Positions 10,097 to 19,583 of a DNA stretch of 64,000 nt are shown here, piece by piece. The stretch lies in contig NZ_MOWM01000010.1 of the NCBI RefSeq assembly GCF_016082275.1, positions 43,219-107,218 on the forward strand, read 5' to 3'. The notes beneath the pieces are model-generated. The model saw nothing but the letters and a program-made list of their open reading frames with translations. It had not been told where the DNA came from and did not search any database. Every line of letters starts with the position of its first letter. Position 1 is the stretch's first letter. The position numbers and the translations under genes are program-made. This stretch comes from Variovorax sp. E3. Its GTDB lineage: Bacteria > Pseudomonadota > Gammaproteobacteria > Burkholderiales > Burkholderiaceae_C.

Positions 10097-11336
10097 ATGA
10101 CCACACGACTTCCCGAACGCGGCATCGCATGGGACGAACTGCAGCGCCAGCTGAAGCACGCCGCACGAACGACGCCGACTGGCGCGGCGGCCGCGTGCCG
10201 ATGTTCATTCACTACGGCGGCGAAGACGTGCTCGAGGTGGCCAAGCAGGCCTACCTGATGTACTTCTCGGAAAACGGCCTGGGGCCGCGCGCCTTCGGCA
10301 GCCTCGCCAAGTTCGAGTCCGAGGTCGTGGCCATGGGGCTGGGCCTGCTGCATGGCGGGCCGCAGGCCTGCGGTGCGATGACCACGGGCGGCACCGAGAG
10401 CATCTTCCTGGCCGTCAAGTGCGCGCGCGATCGGGCGCTGGCGCGCCGCCCCGGCATGGGCAAGCCGCGCATCGTGATGCCGCAGAGCGCGCATCCGGCC
10501 TTCGACAAGGCGGCCTACTTCCTGGGGCTGGAGCCGGTGCGCACGCCGCTGGGGGCGGACTTTCGGGCCGATGTGGCCGCCATGCGCGCCGCCTTGACGC
10601 CCGACACGGCGATGCTCGTGGGTTCGGCGCCGTCGTTCCCGCACGGCGTGGTCGACCCGATTCCCGAGCTGGCGGCGCTGGCGCGCGAGCAGGGCACCTG
10701 GATGCACGTGGATGCTTGCGTCGGCGGCTACTTCGCGCCGTTCGCGCGGGAGCTGGGCGCCGACATTCCCGACTTCGATTTCGCGGTGGAGGGCGTGACC
10801 TCGATCTCGGCGGACCTGCACAAGTACGGCTACACCGCCAAGGGCGCATCGACGCTGTTCTTTGCAGACCCGGAATCGTTCGCGCTGATGGGCTACTTCT
10901 TCGACAACTGGCCGCGCGGCCAGTACTTCACGCACACGCTGGTCGGCACGCGCGCGGGCGGCGCGATCGCCGCCGCGTGGGCCGTCATGAACTACCTGGG
11001 CAAGGACGGCTACCTGCGCGTGACGCAGCGCGTGCTGGCCACGCGGCGCGCCATGCAGACGGGACTGGACGCGCTGGGCCTGCCCACCTTCGGCGCCCGG
11101 AGCTGTCCATCTTCGCCTTCGGCTCGCCGTCGCGCGACATGGCCGCCGTCGGCAAGGGAATGACCGCGCGCGGCTGGACCGTGGGCTACGTGAACGACCC
11201 GCCGGGCATCCACCACATGCTCAACCTCACGCACGAGCCCGTCGTGGGGCAGTACCTGAGCGACATGAAGGCGGTGCTCGAAGGGCCGCAGACGCACGCA
11301 TCGGCCGGGGCGGGGCGCGTCGAGGCGCGGTACTAG
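10097..11336 (+). CDS. PLP-dependent decarboxylase/lyase, group II / sphingosine-1-phosphate-lyase-like (two frameshifts)
   Basis: Fold-type I pyridoxal-phosphate enzyme, 413 aa after repair. Seen are MFIHYGGEDVLEVAKQAYLMYFSENGLG near the N-terminus, GAMTTGGTESIFLAVKCARD (cofactor phosphate site), HVDACVGGYFAPF (Asp contacting the PLP nitrogen), and ISADLHKYGYTAKGAS with the Schiff-base lysine. The DLHKYGY motif matches the sphingosine-1-phosphate lyase/glutamate-decarboxylase clan. One C is missing at about 10161 (LKHARTNDADW restored) and one at 11096-11098 (FGAPELSIFAFG restored). As last gene of the importer operon it likely acts on the imported amino acid or amino-alcohol compound. The actual substrate cannot be deduced. 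Confidence 0.82.
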
Positions 11337-11367
11337 CCGCCACAGCTGATGCTCGCCGAAGCGTGCC

Positions 11368-12345
11368 TCAAAGCGCGCGGCGGCGCGCGTACCTCACCAC
11401 CGTCACGCCGGGCTTGGCCTGCCGGGTCGACGGCATGACGAGCACGCAGTCGTCATAGGGCGTGACCACCGGCTCGCCTTCGTTCCAGCCGATCACGGTG
11501 CCCGCCTGTGCGATCACCTCCAGGCCGGTGAAGGGGCGGGCGAAGCGAAAGTCTTCGCTGCGCGCAACCACCGGGCCGGTCACGTCCAGCGCCCACTGGC
11601 GTGGCGCGTCGGCCTGCAGCCAGCCGGGCAACGCCCGGGCGATGTCCGCATCGTCGAGCGTGCCGGCGGCGCGCAGGAAGCGGGCGCACTGGTCCTGCGC
11701 GACGGTGCGGCTGGCCGGATCGCCATGGAAGCCGCATTCGACCAGCAGTGCCAGCGCATCGCTGGCCGGGTCGGCGTCGGGCAGGCCGAAGCGGCCGAAG
11801 TCGCGCATGCGCACGCCGTCCTTGTGGCCGGCGTCGATCACGATGTGCTCGGGGCTGCGCAAGGCCCGCGCCAGCGCGAGGTTGCGCGGCTGCATGCCGG
11901 TGAGGGTCAGCGGCGCGCTGGGCTCGTGCATCGAATGCAGGTCCAGCAGCCAGTCGGCCTGCGCCACGTAGGGCTGCAGCGCCGCGGCGCGGCGACGCTC
12001 GCGCGTGCCGCCTGCCTCGAGCCGGTCGCTCGACCACTGGCGGTTGAGGTCTTCGTCGACGAAGCGCGAGGCGTCGGCATCGGCGGCATCGAAGCTGTCG
12101 AAGGCCTCCAGGTTGCAGAAGGCCAGCGTCAGGCTGCCGCGCCGCGGGCGCACGCCGGCGTCCAGCAGGCCCTTGAGCGCCCAGGCGCCGCACACTTCAT
12201 TGCCGTGCACCAGCGCGCTGATCATCACGCGGTGCCCGGCCAGGCCGGCGTCGAAATGCCAGACGCCCTCGGTGCCGGTATTGCCGGCGCGCCAGTCGGA
12301 GAGGTCGGGCGGGAGAAGTTCGAAGGAGGGTGCGGACAAGCTCAT
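11368..12345 (-). CDS. Succinylglutamate desuccinylase/aspartoacylase-type metallohydrolase
   Basis: Zinc amidohydrolase of the M14-like AstE/AspA clan, 325 aa. The zinc motif is VHGNEVCG (HxxE, about residue 47-50) with the third ligand in LLDLHSMHE, and DEDLNRQW resembles the substrate-arginine loop of AstE. The C-terminal third (PFTGLEVIAQAGTVIGWNEGEPV) is a beta-barrel extension seen in the family. It hydrolyses an N-acyl or ester substrate. It overlaps the upstream Bug receptor by four bases (12342-12345), so receptor and hydrolase form a pair for uptake and deacylation of a carboxylate. Convergent with the PLP-enzyme operon, with only 31 bases between stops. Confidence 0.85.
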   Translation of the reverse strand: MSLSAPSFELLPPDLSDWRAGNTGTEGVWHFDAGLAGHRVMISALVHGNEVCGAWALKGLLDAGVRPRRGSLTLAFCNLEAFDSFDAADADASRFVDEDLNRQWSSDRLEAGGTRERRRAAALQPYVAQADWLLDLHSMHEPSAPLTLTGMQPRNLALARALRSPEHIVIDAGHKDGVRMRDFGRFGLPDADPASDALALLVECGFHGDPASRTVAQDQCARFLRAAGTLDDADIARALPGWLQADAPRQWALDVTGPVVARSEDFRFARPFTGLEVIAQAGTVIGWNEGEPVVTPYDDCVLVMPSTRQAKPGVTVVRYARRRAL

Positions 12346-13322
12346 TCCTTGATGTTTGCGAATTGCACGATGTTGCGGTACTTGGCGGTTTCGGCGCTCA
12401 GGAAGCGCTCGATGTCCAACGGCGCCAGTGGGACGACCGAGCTGGTCGCCTCCATCTTGCGGCGAAAGTCGGGTGATTGCAGCGTTTCGTCCAGCGCTTT
12501 TCTCAGGCGCGCCACCACGGGCTCGGGCAGCTTCGCCGGGCCCATCAGCGCGAACCAGACGCCGATGTCGATGTTCTTCAGTGCCGGCGTCTCGCCCAGC
12601 GCGGGCAGGTCCGGCGTGATGGCCGAGCGCTTGGCCTCGGTGGTGCCCAGCGCCACCATCTTGCCGCTGCGGATGTAGGGCAGCGCGCTCGACAGCACGA
12701 ACACGCCGAAGTCGATGTTGCCGCCGAGCAGGTCGTTGGTCAGCGGCGCCACGCCGCGGTAGGGCACGTGTGTCATGGCCACGCCTGCCTGCTGCTTGAC
12801 CATCTCGCCGGCCAGGTGCAGCGAAGTGCCGACGCCCGAGCTGCCGTAGCTGTACTTGCCGGGGTTCTTTTTCAGCAGCGCGAGGAATTCGCTCGCGTTC
12901 TTCACACCCGCCGCCGGCGCCGCCACCAGCACCAGCGGCTGCGAGGCAACCAGGCCGATCGGCGTGAAGTCTTTCTGCTCGTAGCGCACGTTGGCGTTCA
13001 CCAGCCGGTTGATGGCGATCTCGTTGTTCGCGCCCACCAGCAAGGTGTAGCCGTCGGGTGCGGCATTGGCCACCTTCTGCGCGCCGATGGCGCCGCCGGC
13101 GCCGCCCACGTTGTCGACGATCACGGGCACGCCCAGGCGGTGCGACAGCTCCACGCCCAATGCGCGCCCGGTCAGGTCGGTCGAGCCGCCGGGCGGGTAG
13201 CCGACCACCAGCGTGATGGGCTTGCCGGGATAGGTATCGGCATGGGCCGGCGCACCGGCCGATGCAGCCAGGGCGCAGAGGCACCAGACCAGGCGACGGG
13301 AGAAAGGGCGGGGAAGATGCAT
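12342..13322 (-). CDS. Bug/TctC-family periplasmic tricarboxylate-type receptor
   Basis: Extracytoplasmic receptor of 326 aa. The signal peptide ends near APAHA, followed by the invariant YPGKPITLVVGYPPGGSTDLTGRAL loop that holds a carboxylate through two waters, VDNVGGAGGAIGAQKVANA, and YGSSGVGTSLHLAGEM. Membrane subunits TctA/TctB are absent nearby, as is usual for the expanded Bug families of Burkholderiales. It is coupled by overlap to the aspartoacylase-like gene and sits behind two LysR genes on the same strand. Confidence 0.92.
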   Translation of the reverse strand: MHLPRPFSRRLVWCLCALAASAGAPAHADTYPGKPITLVVGYPPGGSTDLTGRALGVELSHRLGVPVIVDNVGGAGGAIGAQKVANAAPDGYTLLVGANNEIAINRLVNANVRYEQKDFTPIGLVASQPLVLVAAPAAGVKNASEFLALLKKNPGKYSYGSSGVGTSLHLAGEMVKQQAGVAMTHVPYRGVAPLTNDLLGGNIDFGVFVLSSALPYIRSGKMVALGTTEAKRSAITPDLPALGETPALKNIDIGVWFALMGPAKLPEPVVARLRKALDETLQSPDFRRKMEATSSVVPLAPLDIERFLSAETAKYRNIVQFANIKE

Positions 13323-13421
13323 CGCGGCCTCGGCGTTGTAGAAAGAATCCGCGAATTCTGCGAACCACTCTTTCCTTTCGCGGTGCCATCACGGCACCAC
13401 CCCGTGCCGATTCGGTTCAGC

Positions 13422-14315
13422 TCACTGCGCCGCCATGGCGCGCCATACCGCTTCGGCCAAGGTGCCCAGGCGACGCTTGGGCCGGTAAAGGCGCACTTCG
13501 AAGCGCACCTCCATGCGCCGCCCGCCCGTGGGCACCAGCAGGCCGGCCTTGCAGTCGGCCTGCACCATCGACCACGGCAGCCAGGCCACGCCGAGGCCGC
13601 GCAGCACGTACGCATAGAGCGCGTCGGCCGAGTCGCATTCGATGTGGCGCCTCAGGCGTGGCGCGTGCGGGTTGTGGGTCAGCAGGTCTTCCACCAGCCG
13701 GCCCATGGCCAGCGTGCGCACATACGAGAGAAAGGGCACCTCGCCGGGGCCGTCGAAGCTGTGCGTCGGCAGGCCCTGCGCATCGGCGCGCGACACCGGC
13801 ACCAGCTTGTCCGACGCCACCGTGACGTGCGCGAACTGCCGGCCGTCGAGCCGGAAGGTGAGCGCGGAGTGGTGAAAGATCAGCGAGAAGTCGACCTCGT
13901 TGTGTTCCAGCATGCGCACCGTCTCGGCCAACGCGCCGGTCAGCACGCGCACCTCGCCGCCGCGCAGCACCGGCTGCAGCCTGACCAACCAGTCGGCCAT
14001 CACTGTTCGCGCGAGCGTGCGGCCCGTGACCAGCGTCACCGTGCGGGCCTCGCGGCCGGCCACCGTGTGCATTTCCTCGCGGGCGCTGTCGACGCCGCGC
14101 ACCATCTGGGTGGCGTTTTCCAGGAAGCTCTCGCCGGCCGGCGTGAGCGCCACCGGCGCGCTGCCGCGCTCGATGAGCGGCGTGCCGGCCCATGACTCGA
14201 GCGCGCGGATGCGGCGTCCGAAGGCCGGGTGCGTCACGTGCCGCAGTTCGGCGGCGCGCGTGAAGCTGCGCGTCTGCGCCAGCACGATGAAGTCTTCCAT
14301 CCACTTGAGTTGCAT
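13422..14315 (-). CDS. LysR-family transcriptional regulator
   Basis: 297 aa. The N-terminal winged helix is MQLKWMEDFIVLAQTRSFTRAAELRHVTHPAFGRRIRALESW, followed by a type-2 periplasmic-binding effector domain (ARTVTLVTGRTLARTVMADW onward). The start lies 14 bases after the inferred stop of another LysR gene on the same strand, giving a tandem regulator pair. The Bug receptor operon begins 99 bases downstream, so that operon is a plausible target. An imperfect hairpin with GGTGCC/GGCACC arms lies at about 13383-13398 in the gap. Confidence 0.92.
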   Translation of the reverse strand: MQLKWMEDFIVLAQTRSFTRAAELRHVTHPAFGRRIRALESWAGTPLIERGSAPVALTPAGESFLENATQMVRGVDSAREEMHTVAGREARTVTLVTGRTLARTVMADWLVRLQPVLRGGEVRVLTGALAETVRMLEHNEVDFSLIFHHSALTFRLDGRQFAHVTVASDKLVPVSRADAQGLPTHSFDGPGEVPFLSYVRTLAMGRLVEDLLTHNPHAPRLRRHIECDSADALYAYVLRGLGVAWLPWSMVQADCKAGLLVPTGGRRMEVRFEVRLYRPKRRLGTLAEAVWRAMAAQ

Positions 14316-14329
14316 GGTGCGAAATGGGG

Positions 14330-15300
14330 TCAGCGGTCGGTCGGATGCGCGCGTGGCGCGGGGTCCTTCGGCGCGTGCGCCGCCGGGAGGGCGCGGGTTT
14401 CACGTCGGTCTTCATGGCTGACGCTTGCAACTCGTCCAGGAATCGGCGAGCCGCGACCGACAGCGTCGCCTTCTGTCGCCGGATCACGTGGATGCGATGC
14501 ACCCTGGCACCGACATCGGCAATGGCGCAGGCCTTGAGCCCCCATTCCTGCGCGATGCGGGCCGCGTAGCCGGGCACCACGACCACGCCCGCGCCGGCAC
14601 GCACGAGCCCCAGCGCGGCGGTGAGGGTGCCGACCTCGATGGCGCTGGGCAGCGCGATGCCCTGGCGCGCCACGATGTCGTCGATGGTGCGCCGCACGGT
14701 GTAGACGTTGCGCAGGCTGATGTGCTCCCAGCGCGCGAGTTCCTTCCAGCGGACCTTCTTCCTGACTGCCAGGGGGTGCTCCGGCCGGACCACGGCGAAC
14801 ATCGACTCCTCGAACGCGACCTGCGTGTCGGTGCCGGCGATCTCGTGGTCGAGCGCGCCGAGTCCGAAGTCGACCCGCCCGGCCAGGACGCTCGCGACCG
14901 TCTCGTCGGTCGAGAGTTCATGAAGGTCGAACTGCACGCCGGGGTAGCGCTCGCGGTAGTCGGCGATCACCGGGGCCAGGAGGCCATAGACCATCATCGG
15001 CGACGCCGCGATGCCGACCCGCCCGCGTTGCAGGTCCGCGAGCTCGGCCACGCTGCGCGCCGCCGAGCGCATGGTCGCGATGATTTCCACGGCGAAGGGG
15101 TGGAACTCCAGGGCCTGCGCGTTGGGCTGCACGCGCCGCGTGGTCCGCTCGAACAGCGTGAACCCCAGCTGCGCCTCGAGCTCGGCGACCACCTTGCTCA
15201 CGGCCGATTGCGTCATGTGGCGCTGGGTGGCCGTGGCGGTGAAGCTGCGCGTGTCGCACAGCGCCAGGAACACCTCAAGCTGCCGGATGGTGACATTCAT
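14330..15300 (-). CDS. LysR-family transcriptional regulator (probable single-base deletion near the C-terminus)
   Basis: The winged helix MNVTIRQLEVFLALCDTRSFTATATQRHMTQSAVSKVVAELEAQ and the co-inducer domain (GRVGIAASPMMVYGLLAPVI) are standard. As written, the frame runs past position 323 through the next LysR gene for 627 codons, ending its similarity in an arginine-rich string. Restoring one base near 14385 gives a tail reading SRPAHAPKDPAPRAHPTDR and a TGA at 14332-14330, 14 bases before the next gene. That is a normal LysR length. It is divergent from the crotonase operon at 15397, with a palindrome at 15318-15329, and is the likely regulator of that operon. Confidence 0.85.
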
Positions 15301-15317
15301 TCCAATGCGGACTTGGT

Positions 15318-15329
15318 TTATTCGAATAA
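15318..15329. promoter_or_regulatory. 12-base palindrome in the LysR/crotonase divergent promoter region
   Basis: TTATTCGAATAA is a perfect palindrome in an AT-rich pocket 18-29 bases upstream of the LysR start and about 70 bases upstream of the crotonase gene. It contains the T-N-A spacing expected of a LysR box. Confidence 0.5.
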
Positions 15330-15396
15330 TTCCATTGTTGCATCAATGACCGCTACCTACCATCGGGCGCAATCTCATCACCGACCTCTTTGCGCC

Positions 15397-16176
15397 ATGG
15401 AAATTTCCGCTGAATCCCGTCCTTGCTGCCATGTCGAAGTCGACGCCGAAGGCGTCGCGAGCGTGCAGTTCGACAACGGCCGCCTCAACCTGCTGACCGC
15501 CGAGGCCGCCGCCATCTACACCGAGACATTGCACGAACTGCAGTGGCGCGAGGACGTTCGCCTGATGGTCCTGCGCGGGCGCCCCACGGCCTTCGTGGGC
15601 GGGGCCGACATCAAGTTTCTCAAGGACGCGACGCACCGCGACATCGACGCCTACATCAAGGGCGTGTTCGCGCTGTGCGAGCAACTTCGCGCCTTGCCGT
15701 TCCCCACCATGTCCGTGGTCTCGGGCTACTGCCTGGGCGCCGGCATGGAGGTCGCGACCGTGTGCGACCTGAAGATCGCCGCGAAGGACGCGCGCTTCGG
15801 CATGCCCGAGGTGAAGCTCGGCGTGCCCTCGGTCATCCATGGCGCGCTGTTGCCGGGCCTGATCGGCTGGGGCCGCACGCGCGACCTGTTGCTGTCGGGC
15901 CGGATGATCGATGCAGGCACAGCCTGCGACTGGGGCCTCGTCACGGCGGTGGCGCCCGGCGAGTCGCTGGAAGAAGAAGTCCGGAGGTGGCGCCACGAGC
16001 TGCTGTCGGGCGCGCCCCAGGCCCTGCGCAACCAGAAGGCGCTGATCCGCAGCTGGGAACGGATGCCCACGCAGGACGCCATTGCCGTCGGCGTCGAGGC
16101 GCTGGTGCGGGCCTATGACACGAGCGAACCGAAGGACTACATCGAGGCCTTCCTGCGCGCCAGAAAGCGCGGTTGA
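15397..16176 (+). CDS. Enoyl-CoA hydratase/isomerase (crotonase) family protein
   Basis: 259-aa acyl-CoA enzyme. Landmarks: RPTAFVGGADIKFLKDA (first oxyanion segment), SVVSGYCLGAGMEVATVCDLKIAA (second), FGMPEVKLGVPSVIHGALLPGLIGWGR (a Glu in the PEVKLG position as in hydratases/isomerases). The C-terminal helices EPKDYIEAFLRARKR close the trimer interface. It opens an operon with a Bug receptor (27 bases downstream) and a class III CoA-transferase. Together they suggest uptake, CoA activation and processing of an unsaturated or branched dicarboxylic acid. Confidence 0.9.
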   Translation: MEISAESRPCCHVEVDAEGVASVQFDNGRLNLLTAEAAAIYTETLHELQWREDVRLMVLRGRPTAFVGGADIKFLKDATHRDIDAYIKGVFALCEQLRALPFPTMSVVSGYCLGAGMEVATVCDLKIAAKDARFGMPEVKLGVPSVIHGALLPGLIGWGRTRDLLLSGRMIDAGTACDWGLVTAVAPGESLEEEVRRWRHELLSGAPQALRNQKALIRSWERMPTQDAIAVGVEALVRAYDTSEPKDYIEAFLRARKRG

Positions 16177-16202
16177 ACGCACACGCAAGGAGACAGGAAA
16201 CC

Positions 16203-17177
16203 ATGACGCCGATCTCGAAATTCGCGCGCGCCGTATCCCTGGCGCTGACGCTGGCCTCGGGGCTCTGCGCAGCCGCCGCGTCCCCTTACCCCGACCACGC
16301 CGTGACGCTGGTGGTGCCGTTCGCCGCCGGCGGCATGACCGACGTGCTGGCCCGCCAGCTTGCGCGCAAGATGCAGGAGGAACTGAAGCAGCCCGCGGTG
16401 GTGGACAACCGCGTGGGTGCGGGCGGCATCATCGGCGCCGAGCGGGTCGCCAAGTCGCGCCCTGACGGGCACACGCTGCTCATCACCACGACGGCGCACG
16501 TCGTCAATCCGGCCATCACGAAGCAACTGCCCTACGACACCGAAAAGGACTTCGTGCCGGTGGCCCTGCTGGCGCGCACGCCCAACGTGCTGGTGGTCCA
16601 TCCCTCGGTGCCCGCGAAGAACCTGCAGGAGCTGATTGCGTTCGCGAAGAAGAGCGGCGGCGTGTCCTACGGCTCGTCGGGCACCGGCGGCACGACGCAC
16701 CTGTCCGGGGAACTGCTGGCGGCCCGGACCGGGGCGCCGTTCCTGCATGTGCCCTACAAGGGCACGGCGCTGGCGGTGAACGACGTGCTGGGCGGGCAGA
16801 TCCAGGCGGCCTTCGTCGACGCGCTCACCGCGGTGAAGTATGTCGAGAGCCAGAAGCTGCGCGCCATCGGCGTATCGACCGCGCAGCGCAACCCGTCGTT
16901 GCCCGATGTGCCCACCATTGCCGAGCAGGGCGTGCCCGGCTATGAGACGGAGATCTGGATCGGCCTGTACGCGCCGCGCGGCACGCCGAGCGCGATCGTG
17001 CAGCAGCTCAACCGCATTGCCGTCGGTGCCATGGGCGAGCCTGCGTTCAAGGAGATGCTGGCGCGCCAGGGCACGGCGCCCGGCACGATGGATGCGACGG
17101 CCTTCGAGGCCTACGTGAAGCGCGAGATCGCCAAGTGGCAGGCCATCGTGCGCGATGCGCGCATCGAGCCGCAATGA
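16203..17177 (+). CDS. Bug/TctC-family periplasmic receptor
   Basis: 324 aa. ATG 16203 is preferred because AAGGAGACAGGAAACC precedes it and the signal peptide (FARAVSLALTLASGLCAAAA) begins at once. The upstream in-frame start at 16173 would overlap the crotonase gene. The mature protein shows SPYPDHAVTLVVPFAAGGMTDVLARQLA, NRVGAGGIIGAERVAKS and YGSSGTGGTTHLSGEL, as in other Bug receptors. It overlaps the CoA-transferase by four bases, linking uptake of a carboxylate to its CoA activation. Confidence 0.92.
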   Translation: MTPISKFARAVSLALTLASGLCAAAASPYPDHAVTLVVPFAAGGMTDVLARQLARKMQEELKQPAVVDNRVGAGGIIGAERVAKSRPDGHTLLITTTAHVVNPAITKQLPYDTEKDFVPVALLARTPNVLVVHPSVPAKNLQELIAFAKKSGGVSYGSSGTGGTTHLSGELLAARTGAPFLHVPYKGTALAVNDVLGGQIQAAFVDALTAVKYVESQKLRAIGVSTAQRNPSLPDVPTIAEQGVPGYETEIWIGLYAPRGTPSAIVQQLNRIAVGAMGEPAFKEMLARQGTAPGTMDATAFEAYVKREIAKWQAIVRDARIEPQ

Positions 17178-18379
17178 ACGGGAACGGCGTGAAGACGGCG
17201 CTTCCCCTGGCGGGCGTGCGCATCCTCGACCTCACGAGCGTCATCATGGGGCCCTATGCCACGCAGATGCTGGCGGAGTACGGGGCCGACGTCATCAAGG
17301 TCGAGCCGCCCGAGGGCGACATCATGCGCGGCATGGGGCCGGTGCGCGAGGAGGGCATGGGCCCGGTCTTCCTCAACCTCAACCGCGGCAAGCGCAGCTT
17401 GTGCCTGGACCTGAAGGCACCGGGCGCGGGCGAGGTGCTGTTGCGCGCGGTGGGCACGGCCGACGTGTTCATCACCAACATGCGCCAGGGCGCGCTCGCG
17501 CGCCTCGGGCTGGGCTGGGAAGACCTGAAGCGCCACCACCCGACGCTGATCTACGTCTTTCTGTCGGGCTTCGCGCAGGACGGACCCTATGCGGGGCGCC
17601 CCGCGTACGACGACCTGATCCAGGGCATGGTGGGCCTTCCCGCGCTCGTGGCCAGCGCCGGAGACGGCGAGCCGCGGTACCTGCCGCTGAACATCGCCGA
17701 CAAGACCATGGGCCTGTTCGCCGCGCAGACCGTGCTGGCCGCGCTGCTGCAGCGCGACCGGAATGCCGCGCACGCGCAGGGGCAGTTCATCGAGGTGCCG
17801 ATGTTCGAGACCATGGCCAACTTCGTGCTGCTGGACCACCTGGCCGGCGCAAGCTTCGAGCCGCCGCTCGGCCCGCCGGGCAATCCGAGGCTGTTGTCGC
17901 GCTACCGCAAGCCCTATCGCACGCAAGACGGGTGGTTGAGCACGCTGCTCTACACCGACCGGCATTGGGAGAGCTTCCTGCGGCTGGTGGGGCAGGAGGC
18001 ACTGTGGCACGGCGACTCGCGCTTTCGCACCATGGCCAGCCGCACGCAGCACATCGACGCGGTGTATGCGTTCGTGGAGCAGCGCATCGCGCGGCAACCG
18101 ACGGCGCATTGGCTGGCGGTATTGAAAGACGCCGACATTCCGGTGGCCCGCATTCCCGACGTCGACGCACTCATCCGCGAACTGCGGGACAGCGGCCATG
18201 GCCCGGTGCGGGCGTATGCCGACGCGCGGGGCAACAGCTATATGGGCCTGGAGCCCGCCGCCCGCTGGCTGCATGCGCAGCCCGTCGCGGGACGGGCTGC
18301 GCCTCGTCTCGGCGAGCACACCGAAGAGATCCTGCGGGAGCTGTCGGCGAGCGAGGCGCACGCGGATTCGGCGTTCTGA
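17174..18379 (+). CDS. CaiB/BaiF family III CoA-transferase
   Basis: 401-aa cytosolic enzyme transferring CoA between carboxylic acids. The N-terminus LAGVRILDLTSVIMGPYATQMLAEYGADVIKVEPPEGD is diagnostic, with NLNRGKRSLCLDLK following. The catalytic aspartate lies in PAYDDLIQGMVGLPALV. The small domain and the closing C-terminal helix (PRLGEHTEEILRELSASE) are present. It is coupled to the Bug receptor by overlap at 17174-17177 and is the last gene of the crotonase operon. The next gene is convergent 22 bases away. Confidence 0.93.
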   Translation: MNGNGVKTALPLAGVRILDLTSVIMGPYATQMLAEYGADVIKVEPPEGDIMRGMGPVREEGMGPVFLNLNRGKRSLCLDLKAPGAGEVLLRAVGTADVFITNMRQGALARLGLGWEDLKRHHPTLIYVFLSGFAQDGPYAGRPAYDDLIQGMVGLPALVASAGDGEPRYLPLNIADKTMGLFAAQTVLAALLQRDRNAAHAQGQFIEVPMFETMANFVLLDHLAGASFEPPLGPPGNPRLLSRYRKPYRTQDGWLSTLLYTDRHWESFLRLVGQEALWHGDSRFRTMASRTQHIDAVYAFVEQRIARQPTAHWLAVLKDADIPVARIPDVDALIRELRDSGHGPVRAYADARGNSYMGLEPAARWLHAQPVAGRAAPRLGEHTEEILRELSASEAHADSAF

Positions 18380-18401
18380 ATCCGCGAGACGAGTTCGGTC
18401 G

Positions 18402-19583
18402 CTACGCTGTCAACTTGTCTTCACGCGGCAAGCGGATCCGGATCTCCGTCCCGCCGCCCACTCGCGCCGCCACCTCCGCATGCCCGCCATGCGCCTTGCA
18501 GATCGCCTGCACGACGGACAGCCCCAGCCCGGTCCCCCCGGCATGGCGAGAGCGGGACCATTCGCCGCGCCAGAAGCGCTCGAAGAAGCGCGCCAGGTCT
18601 TCGCCTTGCGCGTTCTTGCCGAGGTCTGAAACGATCAGTTCGATGGCGGATGCATCCGCGCGGCAATCGACCTCCACGACGCCGCCATCGCTCGCATAGC
18701 GAATGGCGTTGTCGATGAGCGCCGAAACCGCCTGGCCCAGCCTGCCCCTGTCGGCACGCATCGTCTCTTCGGCGCCGACATGATTGACCGCCACCAGCCC
18801 ACGCTCCTGCAGAAAAGGCCGTGCCCACGAGATGCGTTCATCGACGAAATCGTGCACATTGAACTGCGTGATCTCCAGCCGCAGCCGGCCACCTTGCGCG
18901 AGCGACAGCACCTGCAGGTCGCCGATGATCCGGTGGATCTGCCCGAGCTGGTCGAGCACCGTCCGGATCTGCTTTTCCTCGAACGGAAACACCTCGTCGA
19001 CGATGCCCTGCAATCGCCCGATGGCCGCCGTGAGCGGCGTGCGCAGCTCATGGGCAATGGCGGCACTGGAGTCTTGCAACTCCCGGTCGTAGGCTTCCAG
19101 CCGCTGCGCCATCGTGTTGAAGTGATTGGCCAGGCGCTGCAGTTCGGCGGGCGCCGAATCGATCACCGGCGCGCGCGTGGAGAAGTGGCCCTTGGACACG
19201 GACTCCGCCGCGGCGGCGACATCCAGAACGGGGCGCACGATGCGGCGCGCCAGGAAGAGCGCGAACAGCACGACAAAAGGAACGATGGCCAGGCTCAGCA
19301 GCGCCTGCACCAGCAGGTCATCGGATTCCGATGGCATGACGAAGCGATCGCCGTACTGCCCGTAGATCTCCCTCAGGCGCCTGGCGTTTTCCTCGGTAGG
19401 CGGAGCGCCCTCGAGCTCCCTGAGCTCGGCGGAAATGGCGCTCGGCAACTGGGCATCGACCTTGTCGTCCCAGTAGCTGTAGCGAAGCCACATGCCCGCC
19501 TGCACGGCCGCCGTCGCGGCGATGGCCAGGGCGACCATGCGCCAGGTAAGCCACGCCCAGAGGGACCGCCGGGGCGAGGTCAT
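18402..19583 (-). CDS. Two-component sensor histidine kinase (HAMP, BaeS/CpxA-like)
   Basis: 393 aa, inner membrane. Two transmembrane segments (VALAIAATAAVQAGMWL and ALLSLAIVPFVVLFALFLARR) flank a short periplasmic loop of about 80 residues rich in acidic residues. A HAMP domain follows (RRIVRPVLDVAAAAESVSKG), then the H-box SSAAIAHELRTPLTAAIGRL with the phosphorylated histidine, an N-box LIDNAIRYAS, and an ATP lid GGTGLGLSVVQAICKAHGG. The G1 box reads SDLGKNAQGED, slightly atypical. Its start overlaps the response regulator stop by four bases. The signal is unknown. Confidence 0.92.
   Translation of the reverse strand: MTSPRRSLWAWLTWRMVALAIAATAAVQAGMWLRYSYWDDKVDAQLPSAISAELRELEGAPPTEENARRLREIYGQYGDRFVMPSESDDLLVQALLSLAIVPFVVLFALFLARRIVRPVLDVAAAAESVSKGHFSTRAPVIDSAPAELQRLANHFNTMAQRLEAYDRELQDSSAAIAHELRTPLTAAIGRLQGIVDEVFPFEEKQIRTVLDQLGQIHRIIGDLQVLSLAQGGRLRLEITQFNVHDFVDERISWARPFLQERGLVAVNHVGAEETMRADRGRLGQAVSALIDNAIRYASDGGVVEVDCRADASAIELIVSDLGKNAQGEDLARFFERFWRGEWSRSRHAGGTGLGLSVVQAICKAHGGHAEVAARVGGGTEIRIRLPREDKLTA

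Noticed and set aside
13417..15300. A single 627-residue protein covering both LysR genes
   Set aside because: The first half is a LysR protein, the second half is the next LysR gene in a wrong frame (Arg/Ala-rich). A one-base deletion that hides the stop explains it better.
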